Assembly: GCA_014218235.1 (NCBI GenBank)
Contig: CM024755.1
Span: 34,988,713 to 35,052,712, forward strand
Reading direction: 5' to 3'
Length of the DNA stretch: 64,000 nucleotides
DNA from: Colocasia esculenta
Taxonomy: Eukaryota > Streptophyta > Magnoliopsida > Alismatales > Araceae
Positions 46,431 through 56,823 of this stretch are shown here, in pieces. Made by a program: the position numbers and the translations under genes. The notes under the pieces are model-generated. The model was not told the DNA's origin, did no database searches, and saw only the letters and a list, made by a program, of their open reading frames with translations. How positions within the stretch are numbered: the stretch's first letter is position 1; each line of letters opens with the position of its first letter.

Positions 46431-47522
46431 ACTGAGAGGTGGAGGAGTATTCCCTTATGTGGTCAGCTTCATAGTTGACTTTCCGCCGCTCTGGGCGAAT
46501 TACTTTGCTTCGAGAATTCTTTGCTGGTGATTTGGCAAAGCCTTTGTTTATCACAAAAGGCTCGTCAGCCTCACTGTCTTCATCTGAGCATTTAATTTGC
46601 TTACCCTTCCCTTTAGACCGGGCAAGGGGTTGAGGAATTAGCCCTCCAAGATATAAAAGGGCATTAGTCAAATGGCATTCATCTTCCCGAAACGGGGCTT
46701 AATCAGCAAAAAATGTATGCTGCTTTCTTTCTTTTGCATATTTGGTGCATTGATGAAGAGTTGACGGGATGACCCAATTTTCTTTATTAAGGTCTTCCAA
46801 GCAATATTCTGTATGTTGTATCAGCATCAATAATGTAGAAGGCCATGGTTCCGTTGCCGAGATTTTTCAAGCTCACCTTGGTGGTGAAGTTTCCCAGAAT
46901 TAGGTTGACAGTGACTCTCCCGATGGCTTTTTATTGATAGATGCCTCTGGATCGACCGAGATCCGATTCAATTTGTTGCCTTTGACTTGTCCCTGCATAA
47001 TGGACGATTATGGCATGGAGAGGATAGTAGCATGTCTTTATCTGTGAAGGTGACATTTACTGTCAGTGCTTCATATGTTTGAACTTGGAAATCAGCCATG
47101 TGAGCTTCATATGTTTCTAATTCTTGGAGTACTTTGACAAGAGTTTCTCTCAAGTCTTGGCATCAAGCAATTGCTTCCCAGACAGTGGTGTTGACGGGGA
47201 GTGATTTGAGTTGCCGAAAGATTTTGTCATCAGCCTTGATGCGTATCTGGTCCGATGAGGGAGATCCCCTTATCGAGGACTCAGATGGCTCCTTTGGCTC
47301 GACAGATTTCTTTTGAGAGAGAGGAATTAATAGCCTTTCATTTGGAAAGGGAAGAGCGTTGTGTGGCTCATTTGATGAAGCATATGGAATTTGGCTCTTT
47401 TCTTTGGTATGAAAAGGCATATTAGACAACTCTTCTTCTTCATCTGAAGGGTTGAAGACATAAGAATCCGCCCGTATTTCGGCTTCGGGCAGAGGCTTTG
47501 ATATTTCGCCATAAAAAGGCAT
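46431..47522 (-). pseudogene. pro: E3 protease remnant and flanking linker
   Basis: Minus-strand coding in several short frames. 47163-47522 has an acidic linker ending LPVNTTVWEAIA. 46968-47153 has LREALV-like ETLVKVLQELE then VTFTDKDMLLSSPCHNRPL. An active-site-like RISVDPEASIN lies near 46940-46970. 46780-46920 reads VTVNLILGNFTTK...AFYIIDADTTYRILLGRP, a protease flap region. Asp is kept but the usual Gly after it is replaced and the frame breaks there. 46381-46671 is an acidic linker. Confidence 0.65.
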
Positions 47523-47760
47523 GACTTTGCTTGATTTTGTAATATCAGGCCTCTCGGGAGCGGTAGCTGCAGTTTTTTTTTTTTTACCACGCTCTTTCTA
47601 GTGATGGTGATTATCTGCCGGCCAACGCTGGTATGTCAGCATTATCGTGCTGAGAGATGGTGCTTCTCCTTCTCTAGAGCTTTCTGCTGTAATTGATAGA
47701 GCCAGTCCCCGAGCCGGATTTTCCATCAGAAGACCTAGAAGGAGTATATTCTTCCAAATA

Positions 47761-47842
47761 AGCCCTAAGCCCTAAGTCCTAGGCCCTAAGGCCCTACGTC
47801 CTAGGCCTTAAGGCTCTAAGTCCTAGGCCCTAAGTCCTAAGC
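47761..47842. repeat. Degenerate telomere-like 7-mer array
   Basis: Eleven or so 7-mers with consensus GCCCTAA or GTCCTAG, with one-base insertions in places. It resembles but is not the plant telomere unit CCCTAAA. It lies inside E3 between gag and the protease remnant. Confidence 0.75.
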
Positions 47843-48083
47843 CATTTTTTTTTTTAAATCATGTTGAGAAATGATGCTCCCCCTTTTCTGGAGAGTTTTT
47901 TTTTTAATTGATATCTGAGGTACCTCAACAGCAGCATCACGCTACATTTGTTCTTTTTCATTCTTCTTTTGTTATTATTATTATTCTTTATTTCTTTATT
48001 TCATATCTGTGGAGCTTTAAGTGAGCTTATGACTTTCTGCTCTGAAGATGATTTGGAGATGCTTCTCGTGTTGGAGCCACCTC

Positions 48084-48644
48084 TCACTGTATGTAGAGTT
48101 GTTGACTCTTTTGGAACTGGCTGATTTTGAGGGCCGACAGTGACCCATTCACAAAGGTTGCATTAACTGCTCCTTCAATAATTGAAGATGGGAGTTGGTG
48201 ATAATGATCTACGAACTCCTCTGCTTGTTGCGAGATTGGCTTTGCCGCAACTTCTTTTGATATTCTATTACTGTATTGAAAAAGATCAATTTTGAATTGC
48301 TCCATTCCAGCTTTGGTTCTGTATCGTCCACGGCCCAGTGGATGATGATAATGTTCACATATCTTTGGATATAGAGCTTGGGATTCTGGACTTAGATCAT
48401 AGGCTTGCTGTGACACCTTATTTGCTGGCGCCAAAGAATTCCCATATTGATCAATTTTTCTTTCCCAGATATGAGTTTCAACCAGATCCTGGAGATCCAG
48501 CCAATAGTTCATACATCTCCTTTCACTCTGAAAGATATATGGTGCTGGTTCAAGTATGGAAACCAGACTTTGCCTTCTGAAATTTTCAAATATAAACTTG
48601 ATGTTCTTTGTTGCAAATGAGCGCTTATTGTAGAAGACGCACAT
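48084..48644 (-). CDS. E3 ORF of unknown function, 186 codons
   Basis: Intact minus-strand frame between gag and protease coding, starting MCVFYNKRSFATKN. It contains RRCMNYWLDLQDLVETHIWERKI and a C-terminal AEEFVDHYHQLPSSIIEGAVN. Balanced composition and lack of stops suggest real coding. I do not recognise the domain and found no equivalent in E4, where the region is deleted. It may be part of the Gag-Pro polyprotein or an acquired segment. Confidence 0.4.
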   Translation of the reverse strand: MCVFYNKRSFATKNIKFIFENFRRQSLVSILEPAPYIFQSERRCMNYWLDLQDLVETHIWERKIDQYGNSLAPANKVSQQAYDLSPESQALYPKICEHYHHPLGRGRYRTKAGMEQFKIDLFQYSNRISKEVAAKPISQQAEEFVDHYHQLPSSIIEGAVNATFVNGSLSALKISQFQKSQQLYIQ

Positions 48645-49331
48645 TTATATACCATTGACTGGATAAATATGGATTTGAAGGTTTCCCCATTGATGACTGA
48701 GGAAGACCAAAGGATGATGATGCATTAATGACATTCACCGAATAGGATCCAGATTGGCTGGTCCATTTGGTGGTTGTTGAGTATGAAGTTGTGGAGGGTT
48801 GACCCGATGAACACCCAGGTCAATTAGCCCTTGTCTGATTAGCTTCTGGACCTGATCCTTGATTCTTATGCAATCTTGCCGGCTCGACAGGAGTTGAAGG
48901 ACCTTCAGATAGCCACCTAATTAAGTCTACACATGGCAACATAGGAGGTGGCTCCAGATATATTTGAATACGCATAGGAATATATTTGCCTTTGGATTTT
49001 CCTCATTATTCTGTGTGGATCATGCCTTGCTCTTGGTGGAGAATGAGCTCCTGAATTATCTTGAGGAGGATCACATGAAAGACCGTCCTCGGGATGATTT
49101 GAATTTGTTGGAAGTCCCGTCATATAAATGACATTGACAGATTGCTCTGGTCGATCCCAAGCATGAAGTTGAGGAGGGTCAGCCACAGCATTTTACATAG
49201 ATATGAGGCCATTTTGAATGATCTTCCGGACCTTATTTTTGAAGACGTAGTAATCTTCAATTGCATGCCCCACCATACGGTGATACGGGCAAATTGAGCT
49301 GATTGATTTTGCTAACATCTACCTGCTTCTT

Positions 49332-49396
49332 TGGTTCTGGCAGTGATATTAACTGATTATCGAGGCAGAGATCAGTTAATATCACTGCCAGAACCA
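49332..49396. repeat. 26-bp inverted repeat at the LINE 5' junction
   Basis: Arms 49332-49357 and 49371-49396 are exact reverse complements (starting TGGTTCTGGCAGTGATATTA), separated by 13 bp. The left arm is E3 gag sequence, with a homologue at about 60210 in E4. The right arm lies inside the insertion. Confidence 0.92.
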
Positions 49397-49968
49397 GGAA
49401 TGGGGAGATTTATGACGATGTGGCACACAGGATTAAGGCAGGTTGGGTAAAGTGGAGAAGTGCATCAGGAGTCCTTTGTGATCGTCGTATACCAGTGAAA
49501 CTTAAAGGAAAGTTTTATAGAACGGCAGTGAGGCCTGCATTATTATATGGCACGGAGTGTTGGGCAGTGCGAAAGGAACACGTAAACAAAATATGTGTAG
49601 CAGAGATGAGGATGCTGAGATGGATGTGTGGTAAGACTAAGAAAGATAAGATTAGGACTGAGCGCTTCCGTGAGGATCTGGGGATAGCTCCAATTGATAG
49701 AAAAATGAGAGAAAATAGACTTAGGTGGTTTGGACACGTGTACCGTCGCCCTAACTCGGCGCCGGTTAAAAGATGTGACCAAATTTTAGTGGATGCTAGT
49801 AAAAGAGCTAGGGGAAGGCCTAAAATGAGATGGTGCGATGTTATTAAGAAGGATTTGGACTTTTTGAGTTTAAACACGACTATAGCACTTGATAGAAATC
49901 TTTGGCGGAAAAGGATTCATGTAGCCGACCCCAAATAATGGGACAAGGCTCTGATGATGATGATGATG
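49375..49968 (+). mobile_element. 5'-truncated RTE-type LINE in E3
   Basis: Encodes, on the plus strand, the C-terminal end of a LINE reverse transcriptase: KFYRTAVRPALLYGTECWA, MRMLRWMCGKTKKDKIRTE, LRWFGHVYRRPNSAPVKRCD, ARGRPKMRWCDVI, stopping at 49936-49938. The 3' end is a (GATGAT)n tail with no poly-A, typical of RTE elements. Target duplication ATCGAGGCAGAGATCA (49359-49374 and 49969-49984). The first 22 bp of the insertion are an inverted copy of flanking target DNA. Confidence 0.9.
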
Positions 49969-51939
49969 ATCGAGGCAGAGATCAAAGAACCTCTTAGTAT
50001 GCTCCTTTTTGAAGGAATAAGGAGTCTTCACACGCCCTTTATGAGATACATGAGCCATTTGTTTGGCTAGAAACATCTCAATTTTTGCTACCATATAATT
50101 CAATTGCTCGAAACTCTTGATATTTGCTTCCAAGAGTTTCTCATTGATTGTTGATGTGAGGCCTCTTCGGCAGATAGGGATTGTATCTTTTTGCGGGGAG
50201 AGTTATTGCATTTCATGCTAAACTCTCTCCACCTCTTGGTAAAGTGGATTGTCGATTCCTCTTTCTGTTGTTTGAGGGAACATAATTTGGCGAGAGAGAT
50301 ACCTTCCCTTTAGCCGTTTAGAGATGGTCTAGAAATTTCTTTTGCAGATCCGCCCAATCAGCAACTGAGTCAGGCTTGAGTTTTGAATACCATTGAAATG
50401 CAACTTCAATCAAGGAAGTTGCAAAATATCTGAGGAGATAAGACTTGCCGATGGCGAGCTTGCCCAAGGCAATAACATAATGTGACACATATTCCAGTGG
50501 TGACCCATGTCCATTAAACTTTGATAGTTTTGGGACTTTAGGGCATGTTTCTGGCAGCTTCTTGAATTGATGATATACTTGAATTGTTTCTGTTTGAGGA
50601 GGCATAATACTAGACGGGTCAATGATATTCTGACTTGTAGTTTGAGGAAGAAGACCAGTTGTAGAAACTGCCGGACGATTTGCCGGAGCAGACCCATCTG
50701 GATGCTAAATTTGTTGATTTTGAGTAGAGACTGGCTCTGTAGAATGCCGGAGGCTTGAAGTTGCCAATTGCCTCGTTTAATTTAGAAGCGAGGCCATTTG
50801 AGATTGGCATTGCTGCATCACTTGATATTTGTCATTATCTGACATTGCCTAGAAATTTTCCTTTGTAGGCAAGTCTATGACGGGGTTGATATTTGAAGTA
50901 GAAAGCCCACCTTCTTCGATTTGAATGTTTGTTTCTTCGAGGAAGGGGGTTTGAATTCATTCATGTTGAAAATCAACACGAGGAGGAGATTGACTTGGTG
51001 TTCCAGCTTGCCTGCCGGGCTGGCGGTTTCTTGTGGCAAATTGCTTGATGGCCTCAGTAGGAATATTTGGATTGGCTTCTGCGATTTGTTCCGCCATTTC
51101 GCCAGAGTCATTCCCAGAGGCATATTATGAGAAGATTATAAGCTTGGGTTTTTCCTCAGCTGCCCAAGTAACACGTCGTCTTATTGACGGACGGGTACTG
51201 GCATTAGGAATTGCCCCCAGCCTATCAAGTACTGAGATTCGCTGTATATGATCAGGGATCGATACGCGAGATTTGAATTACTAATTTGGATTTTCTTTGA
51301 CTACTCGGATATTCTCCGAGCCTTGAAGAGTATAACTTGATTTCTTGTATATTCCTTTTCTCTTTTTTGTCCATGATAGTGTTTGGATTCAGCATGTTGA
51401 AAGGGAGCATTTTTGATGTTGCCTCTCTTGCTGAACATTGTTGGTGTATTTGCTTGGATCCTTTTTGAGCTTCTGAGCTTCCTTTATGGGATCCCAGATT
51501 TGTTTGAACTCGGTAGAGTGCCGAGTCTTTTGCTTGACATCGACTTCCTTCTTGGAATCTCCTGATTCTCCTTGAAACCACCGCAAAACTCAGAAGCGGT
51601 TTGAGGTTGAGATTGTAGGAATATACCTATCCCGTGGGGTGATAGGTTGGCTTCCGTCGAGCTGTACCTGCAGACCTCTGATCATGATGGATTTGCCGGG
51701 TCTTGAGGTGGCAGCTGATAGCCTTTTACTTTTATGATTTTATTTTGTCCTTGTTGTAGAGACAAAAACTATGATTTTGAAGGAAATTGTCTGGACTGAA
51801 AAAGTCCAGATTTGGGTTGACTTAGTCTTGCTAAATGGCTACCCCTTCTTTTTTTTGGGGGGGGTCAAAGGTATGGTATGAGAATTTGGTGGAGCCTACC
51901 ATTGAGGTTTGGTGGCTACGATTTTGGAATTTCAATTTG

Positions 51940-52700
51940 GATTTTGGTTTCGGATTCAGCCTACCTTGATGGTTTGTGGCTATATTTGATGTTTGGTTTT
52001 GATGTATTCTGGGATTGCATATGGTTTGGAATTTGAATTGGGCATGATCTGCCTTGATGGCTTGCTGGTCATGAGCTTGAGTTTGGATATGGTTTTGAAT
52101 TTGGATTGGACATGACTTGCCTTGATGGCTTGCTGGTCATGAGCTTGAGTTTGGATATGGTTTTGAATTTGGATTGGACATGACCTGCCTTGATGGCTTG
52201 CTGGTCATGAACTTGAGTTTGGATTTGGTTTTGAATTTGGATTGGACATGACCTGCCTCGATGGCTTGCTGGTCATGAGCTTGAGTTTGGATATGGTTTT
52301 GAATTTGGATTGGACATGACCTGCCTCGATGGCTTGCTGGTCATGAGCTTGAGTTTGGATATGGTTTTGAATTTGGATTGGACATGACCTGCCTTGATGG
52401 CTTGCTGGTCATGAGCTTAAGTTTGGATATGGTTTTGAATTTGGATTGGACATGACCTGCCTCGATGGCTTGCTGGTCATGAGCTTGAGTTTGGATATGG
52501 TTTTGAATTTGGATTGGACATGACCTGCCTTGATGGCTTGCTGGTCATGAGCTTGAGTTTGGATATGGTTTTGAATTTGGATTGGACATGACCTGCCTCG
52601 ATGGCTTGCTGGTCATGAGCTTGAGTTTGGATATGGTTTTGAATTTGGATTGGACATGACCTGCCTTGATGGCTTGCTGGTCATGAGCTTGAGTTTGGAT
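51940..52700. repeat. Minisatellite B of E3 (60 bp unit)
   Basis: About 12 units, nearly all 60 bp. Each has CATGACC, a 17-nt core TGCCTYGATGGCTTGCT, GGTCATG and an AGCTTGAGTTTGGATATGG spacer. E4 has no array at the matching place (about 62345-62365), so it arose or expanded within the 5' coding region of E3. Confidence 0.93.
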
Positions 52701-53126
52701 TTGGGATAGCCCACCTAGGCTCATAACCAATGAATGTTGTTGGTCAGAGTTAGGTTTATCCCCTTTAGTAGCATTATCTTTGGAGAGCATTCAGGTGCCC
52801 CTGTTGATAATAGCAGGACGAGCTTTGACATGCCCACGGCTTCTGCGGATCTTCCTTGTTAATTTGCTAGAGAGAAGTTTTTGAGCAGCATCTTCCTTGT
52901 TAATTTGCTGGAGAGAAGCTTTTGAGCAGCATCTTCCTGGTACGATTGTTGACGACGAGCGGTCCATAGGTGACAGCCATCTTCAGTAATTTGAAATTTA
53001 CATTTGGTTTGTACCCGAATACCTTTGAGGTAGCTTCACAGTACCTTCAAGGGAAAATATCAGTATTAGGATTTTCATGAAAAATATATGTATGTCTCAT
53101 CCTTTTTGCTATGAATGGTGAGAAGA
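52701..53126 (-). pseudogene. E3 5' gag-leader remnant
   Basis: Diverged, rearranged counterpart of E4 62360-62770. The GGTGCCCCTGTTGATAxTAGCAGGACG block and the segment encoding the start of MAVTYGPLVVNN are recognisable. There is an internal duplication (AATTTGCTxGAGAGAAG near 52862 and 52903). No open frame of note. Confidence 0.6.
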
Positions 53127-53145
53127 GGTCCCACCGGGCGTGCCA
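53127..53145 (-). promoter_or_regulatory. E3 primer-binding site
   Basis: Minus strand TGGCACGCCCGGTGGGACC, two bases inside the 5' LTR and identical to that of E4 at 62773-62791. The tRNA is not assigned. Confidence 0.75.
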
Positions 53146-53147
53146 AT

Positions 53148-55873
53148 TGTTGACACGGGATTTTTTCTTCTTTTCACTCAATTTTATTCATTCATTTCAT
53201 TTCATTTGTTCGGGTATTCATTTATTTCGCAAGTTTTGATTCTTTTGTATTTGCGGGGCGTGCCAGCCTGTCTAACAGGCAGAAGAAAATGTCCGCACGA
53301 TGCGGAGGAGGGATTTTGGTGTCCGTGGAACGGACGGGTGTGATGTCCGAGGAACGGACGGGTGTGATGTCCGACATGTCTGATGTCCGAGGAACGGACG
53401 GGTGCGCCGTTTTTTAATCTGAACTCCTTGAGTCCTGTGTCTATACTCATCAGGCAATTGAGGTAACATGTGTTGGACCTCTGTCTCCATCGACCGGAAT
53501 CGATGTTACATTTACATCGAGTTAAAACTCTTGGTATTATTTAACACCAGTTTTAACCCGAATATCATTCATAGTAAAGGATGAGAGAAATATACACGCT
53601 TTTAGAAAATCCTGATCATGGCATATTTTTTTCTTTTCTTTTGATTATTTTGAAATGCTTTTGCTTTGAGTATTTCATTTTTTGAAATGACTGCCTTTTT
53701 TGGAGTCCAAAGTGTGATTTTGAGAGGGGGACGGGTATATACCCGTGGACCTATTTGAGGTCTTTCTTCTTTTTGCAAAAGGTTGATTAGAAATTTTTAT
53801 TTGGGGAAAACAAGAGGATTGTTATTGTGAACGGGTATATACCCGTGGATTTTGATTCTGAACTTGGGGGTATTATAACCCGGAGTAACACTTCGTATTA
53901 GAAGGATTACCGTATCAATTTCTTTATATGAGGTTCTTTTACAGTGCCCTTTTTGAGCAAAGTCCGAATTTGAGGCAGAGTTTCTTTTCTTCTCATTTCT
54001 CGCTCATGCGGGTATGATTATGAATATATCTCCATGGAAGTCCTTGTCATATTACAGTTTCTTTCTGAAAACTGTCCACATGGGCGCAATGCATATGTGC
54101 TTCCATTGGGTGGTTTGAGCACAGTCCTTATCTTATTTCTTTTTCTTTGGATGTGTGTGTATCAATACAATATTTATGAGCATGTAGATGTATTCTGGCA
54201 AGTCTCTGCTTAAGCAGAGTACCCTCATAAAAATGTATCCATGTGAATATATGGTTATATCCACGTGTCCTCGGGGGAACCTTTGCCTGGAGGGAATTTG
54301 CCCTAGGAAGATATATGTGTATGCACACAAATTTGCAATTTATGAATATATTCTCAAACGGTATCTCTGTTTGAGCAGAGTATCCGGTAAAAGGTACCTC
54401 CGTTTGAACGGAATCCCTTTTTGAGAGATATATGCATATAAATGTAAATTTATGATTATACAAATATGTCTTTGGACAAAATATCCATTTAAAGGGAATT
54501 TCCCCTAAGGCACATGTATGCATATAAACATAAATTTGCAATTTATGTATATATTCTCGACGGTATCTCTGTTTAAGCAGAGTATCCGGTGAAAGGTACC
54601 TCCGCTTGAACGGAATCCCTCTTGAGAAGTATATGCATATGAATGCAAATTTATGATTATATAAATATGTCCTTGGGCGGGAACTCCATTTGGGCAGAGT
54701 CTCCACTAAGAAACACATGTATATAAACACGAATTTGTGATTATACGGATATGAACTTAGAGGGAGTTTCTGCCCGGGCAGAGTTCTCCCTAAGAAACAT
54801 ACACGTATAGGCACAAATTTGAAATTCTATGAATATATTCTTAGACAGAGTCTCCGCTTGGGCAGAGTTTCCTCTAAGAAACATATACATAAGAACACAA
54901 ATTTGTGAATATACAGATATATCCTTGGGCAGAACCTCCGCTTGGGCAGAGTTTCCTCAAGAAAACATATACATATAAACACGAATTTGTAGTTATATGG
55001 ATACGTCCCTGGAGAGAGAGTTTTGCTTAGGCGGGATTCTCCTCAAGGAACATATATGTATAAATACAAATTTGCGATCTTTATATATATGTTCTTGGAC
55101 AGAACCTCCGCTTGGGCAGAGTTTCCTCTAAGAAACATATACGTAAGAACACAAATTTGTGAATATACGAATATGTTCTTGGGCAGAATCTCCGCTTGGG
55201 CAGAGTCTCCTCAAGAAAACATATACCTATAAGCACAAAATCCACCATCCCAGAGACTTGCTCGATGGGTGGGGAGAACAAGGGTATTTAAATACCGTAT
55301 ATCCACAGAGACTTGCTCGATATGGATGGTATTTAAACCCCAGAGAATATCTCCCCACAGAGACTTGCTCGATGTGGGGGATGGGGGGGGAAGAAGGAAT
55401 GTCGATGACGATTCGCGCCGACGACTCTCCTCTCCGCGCCTGGCTTATCGGGCTAAAGAAGGGGATTTGTACCTTCGCACACCAAGCAAGGGGGATTGGA
55501 GAATGAGAGAGGGGATGAGCAAATGCTCTTTTTTTATTTTTCTGGATTTTTTCAACAGGGCTTTTCCGGGACCTTCATGGGGGAGAGGCTTTGCCAAATG
55601 AGGGGAATAGGGGGGCCTTTTATAGGGGAAGGCCCCCCCTTTACACTGCGTTGGGAAGAGCCCAACCGATGGTGACCTCATTGTGAGGTCACCATCAGTT
55701 GGAGGGCCAACCGATGGTGACATCACCTAGGATGTCACCATCGGTTAGCAAAGGCCAACCGATGGTGACACATGCATGATGTCACCATCTGTTAGCCTTC
55801 TAACCGATGGTGACACATGCTTGTGTCATCATGATGTCAGAAATTTTTTTTTTACAAATTTTCTCTGTCAACA
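53148..55873 (-). repeat. E3 5' LTR
   Basis: 2726 bp, nearly identical to 38330-41123. The clearest differences are the loss of one 36-bp palindrome unit (array about 55664-55825), a shorter poly-G run near 55384 and small deletions near 53370 and 54018. TATA at 55617-55624. Confidence 0.95.
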
Positions 55874-55878
55874 CTCCT

Positions 55879-56540
55879 CTAGGGCTCGTGATTTGACTTT
55901 TGACCGGTCTTGACGACTTGTTAGCCAAAAGACGTGGGTTTCGACCTTTGACTGGCCTTGACGGCTTGTTAGCCAAGAGGTCTGGATTTTGAGCTTTTTG
56001 ACTGGCCTTGACGGCTTGTTAGCCGAGAGGTCTGAATTTTGAGCTTTTTGACTGGCCATGATGGCTTGTTAGTCAAAGAAGCTCGATATTTGACTTTTAA
56101 TTGGCTTTGACGGCTTGTTAGCCAAAAGACATGGGTTTCGACCTTCGACTGGCCTTGACGGCTTGTTAGCCAAGAGGTCTGAATTTTGAGCTTTTTGACT
56201 GGCCATGATGGCTTGTTAGCCAAAGAAGCTCGGAATTCGACTTTTGACTGGTCTTGACGGCTTGTTAGCCAAAAGACATGGGTTTCGACCTTCGACTGGC
56301 CTTGACGGCTTGTTAGCCAAGAGGTCTAGATTTTGAGCCTTTTGACTGGCCATGACGGCTTGCTAGCCAAAGAAGCTCGGAATTTGACTTTTGACTGGCC
56401 TTGACGGCTTGTTAGCCAAAAGACAAGGGTTTCGACCTTCGACTGGCCTTGACAGCCTGTTAGCCAAAAGGACTAGATTTTGAGCTTTTTGACCGGCCAT
56501 GATGGCTTGTTAGCCAATGAAGCTCGAAATTTGACTCTTT
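55879..56540. repeat. Minisatellite of E4 (about 49 bp unit, triplet order)
   Basis: Thirteen or so units around GACTGGCCTTGACGGCTTGTTAGCCAA. Three spacer types (AAAGACATGGGTTTCG, GAGGTCTGAATTTTGAGC, AAGAAGCTCGGAATTTGAC) mostly rotate in order, giving a higher-order repeat of about 147 bp. One unit (near 56055-56080) has the perfect arms TTTGACT and AGTCAAA around the 17-nt core; the others have one mismatch. Confidence 0.92.
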
Positions 56541-56823
56541 TTTTTTGGAATGAAAGCTTTTTCTTTTGCTTGGGTTCTCCTCTCTCTCTTTCTTCGAGCA
56601 GAGTCCGAGTTTCCCACACTTCTTATAAGGGCGGAAAGACACAATCATCGTTGTCTCGGTTTGTAGCCCCTGAATTTGATTATTCATTTGAATGAACTTA
56701 GGGGTTGTTTCGTCATTGACAACTCTTGTGTCTTTCCTTTTATAAGGAATGCGGGACAACTCAATCTCGCTCTAAGAAAGGTTGAGAGAGTACCCTCATC
56801 CTTCTTCTTTTTTTTTGTTTACA

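Larger units (their letters stand above)
48890..51800 (-). pseudogene. gag: E3 gag (fragmented)
   Basis: Homologous to E4 gag (59800-62230): SVFDRLG-type N-terminal region (51170-51590), capsid FKKLPETCPKVPKLSKF...LLRYFATSLIEVAFQWYSKLK (50318-50605), a helix-rich region (50030-50150), and a zinc-knuckle segment YHRMVGHAIEDYYVF near 49250 in which the last Cys is Tyr. A LINE fragment at 49375-49968 splits it. Many stops and frame changes. Confidence 0.8.
38330..55873 (-). mobile_element. E3: Ogre/Tat-like LTR retrotransposon with degenerate pol, nested in E4
   Basis: Perfect target duplication CTCCT at 38325-38329 and 55874-55878. The 2.8- and 2.7-kb LTRs are almost identical, with termini TGTTGACA and TGTCAACA, so it is the youngest large element here. 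Primer-binding site at 53127-53145 and polypurine tract at 41124-41138 fix the direction. The interior has gag, a protease remnant, a collapsed RNase H-integrase joint, two minisatellites, an antisense ORF and a LINE fragment. It cannot encode its own reverse transcriptase. Confidence 0.95.

Noticed and set aside
47761..47842. True interstitial telomere
   Set aside because: The heptamer is GCCCTAA/GTCCTAG rather than CCCTAAA, and it sits inside a transposable element.
49420..49938. 172-codon frame as an independent host gene
   Set aside because: It is the C-terminal tail of an RTE-type LINE polyprotein with a duplication and a simple-repeat tail.
54128..54814. 228-codon frame in the E3 5' LTR (and broken copies at 39330-40016)
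   Set aside because: Lies wholly in the R-U5 tandem repeats, is broken in the sister LTR and has no domain.
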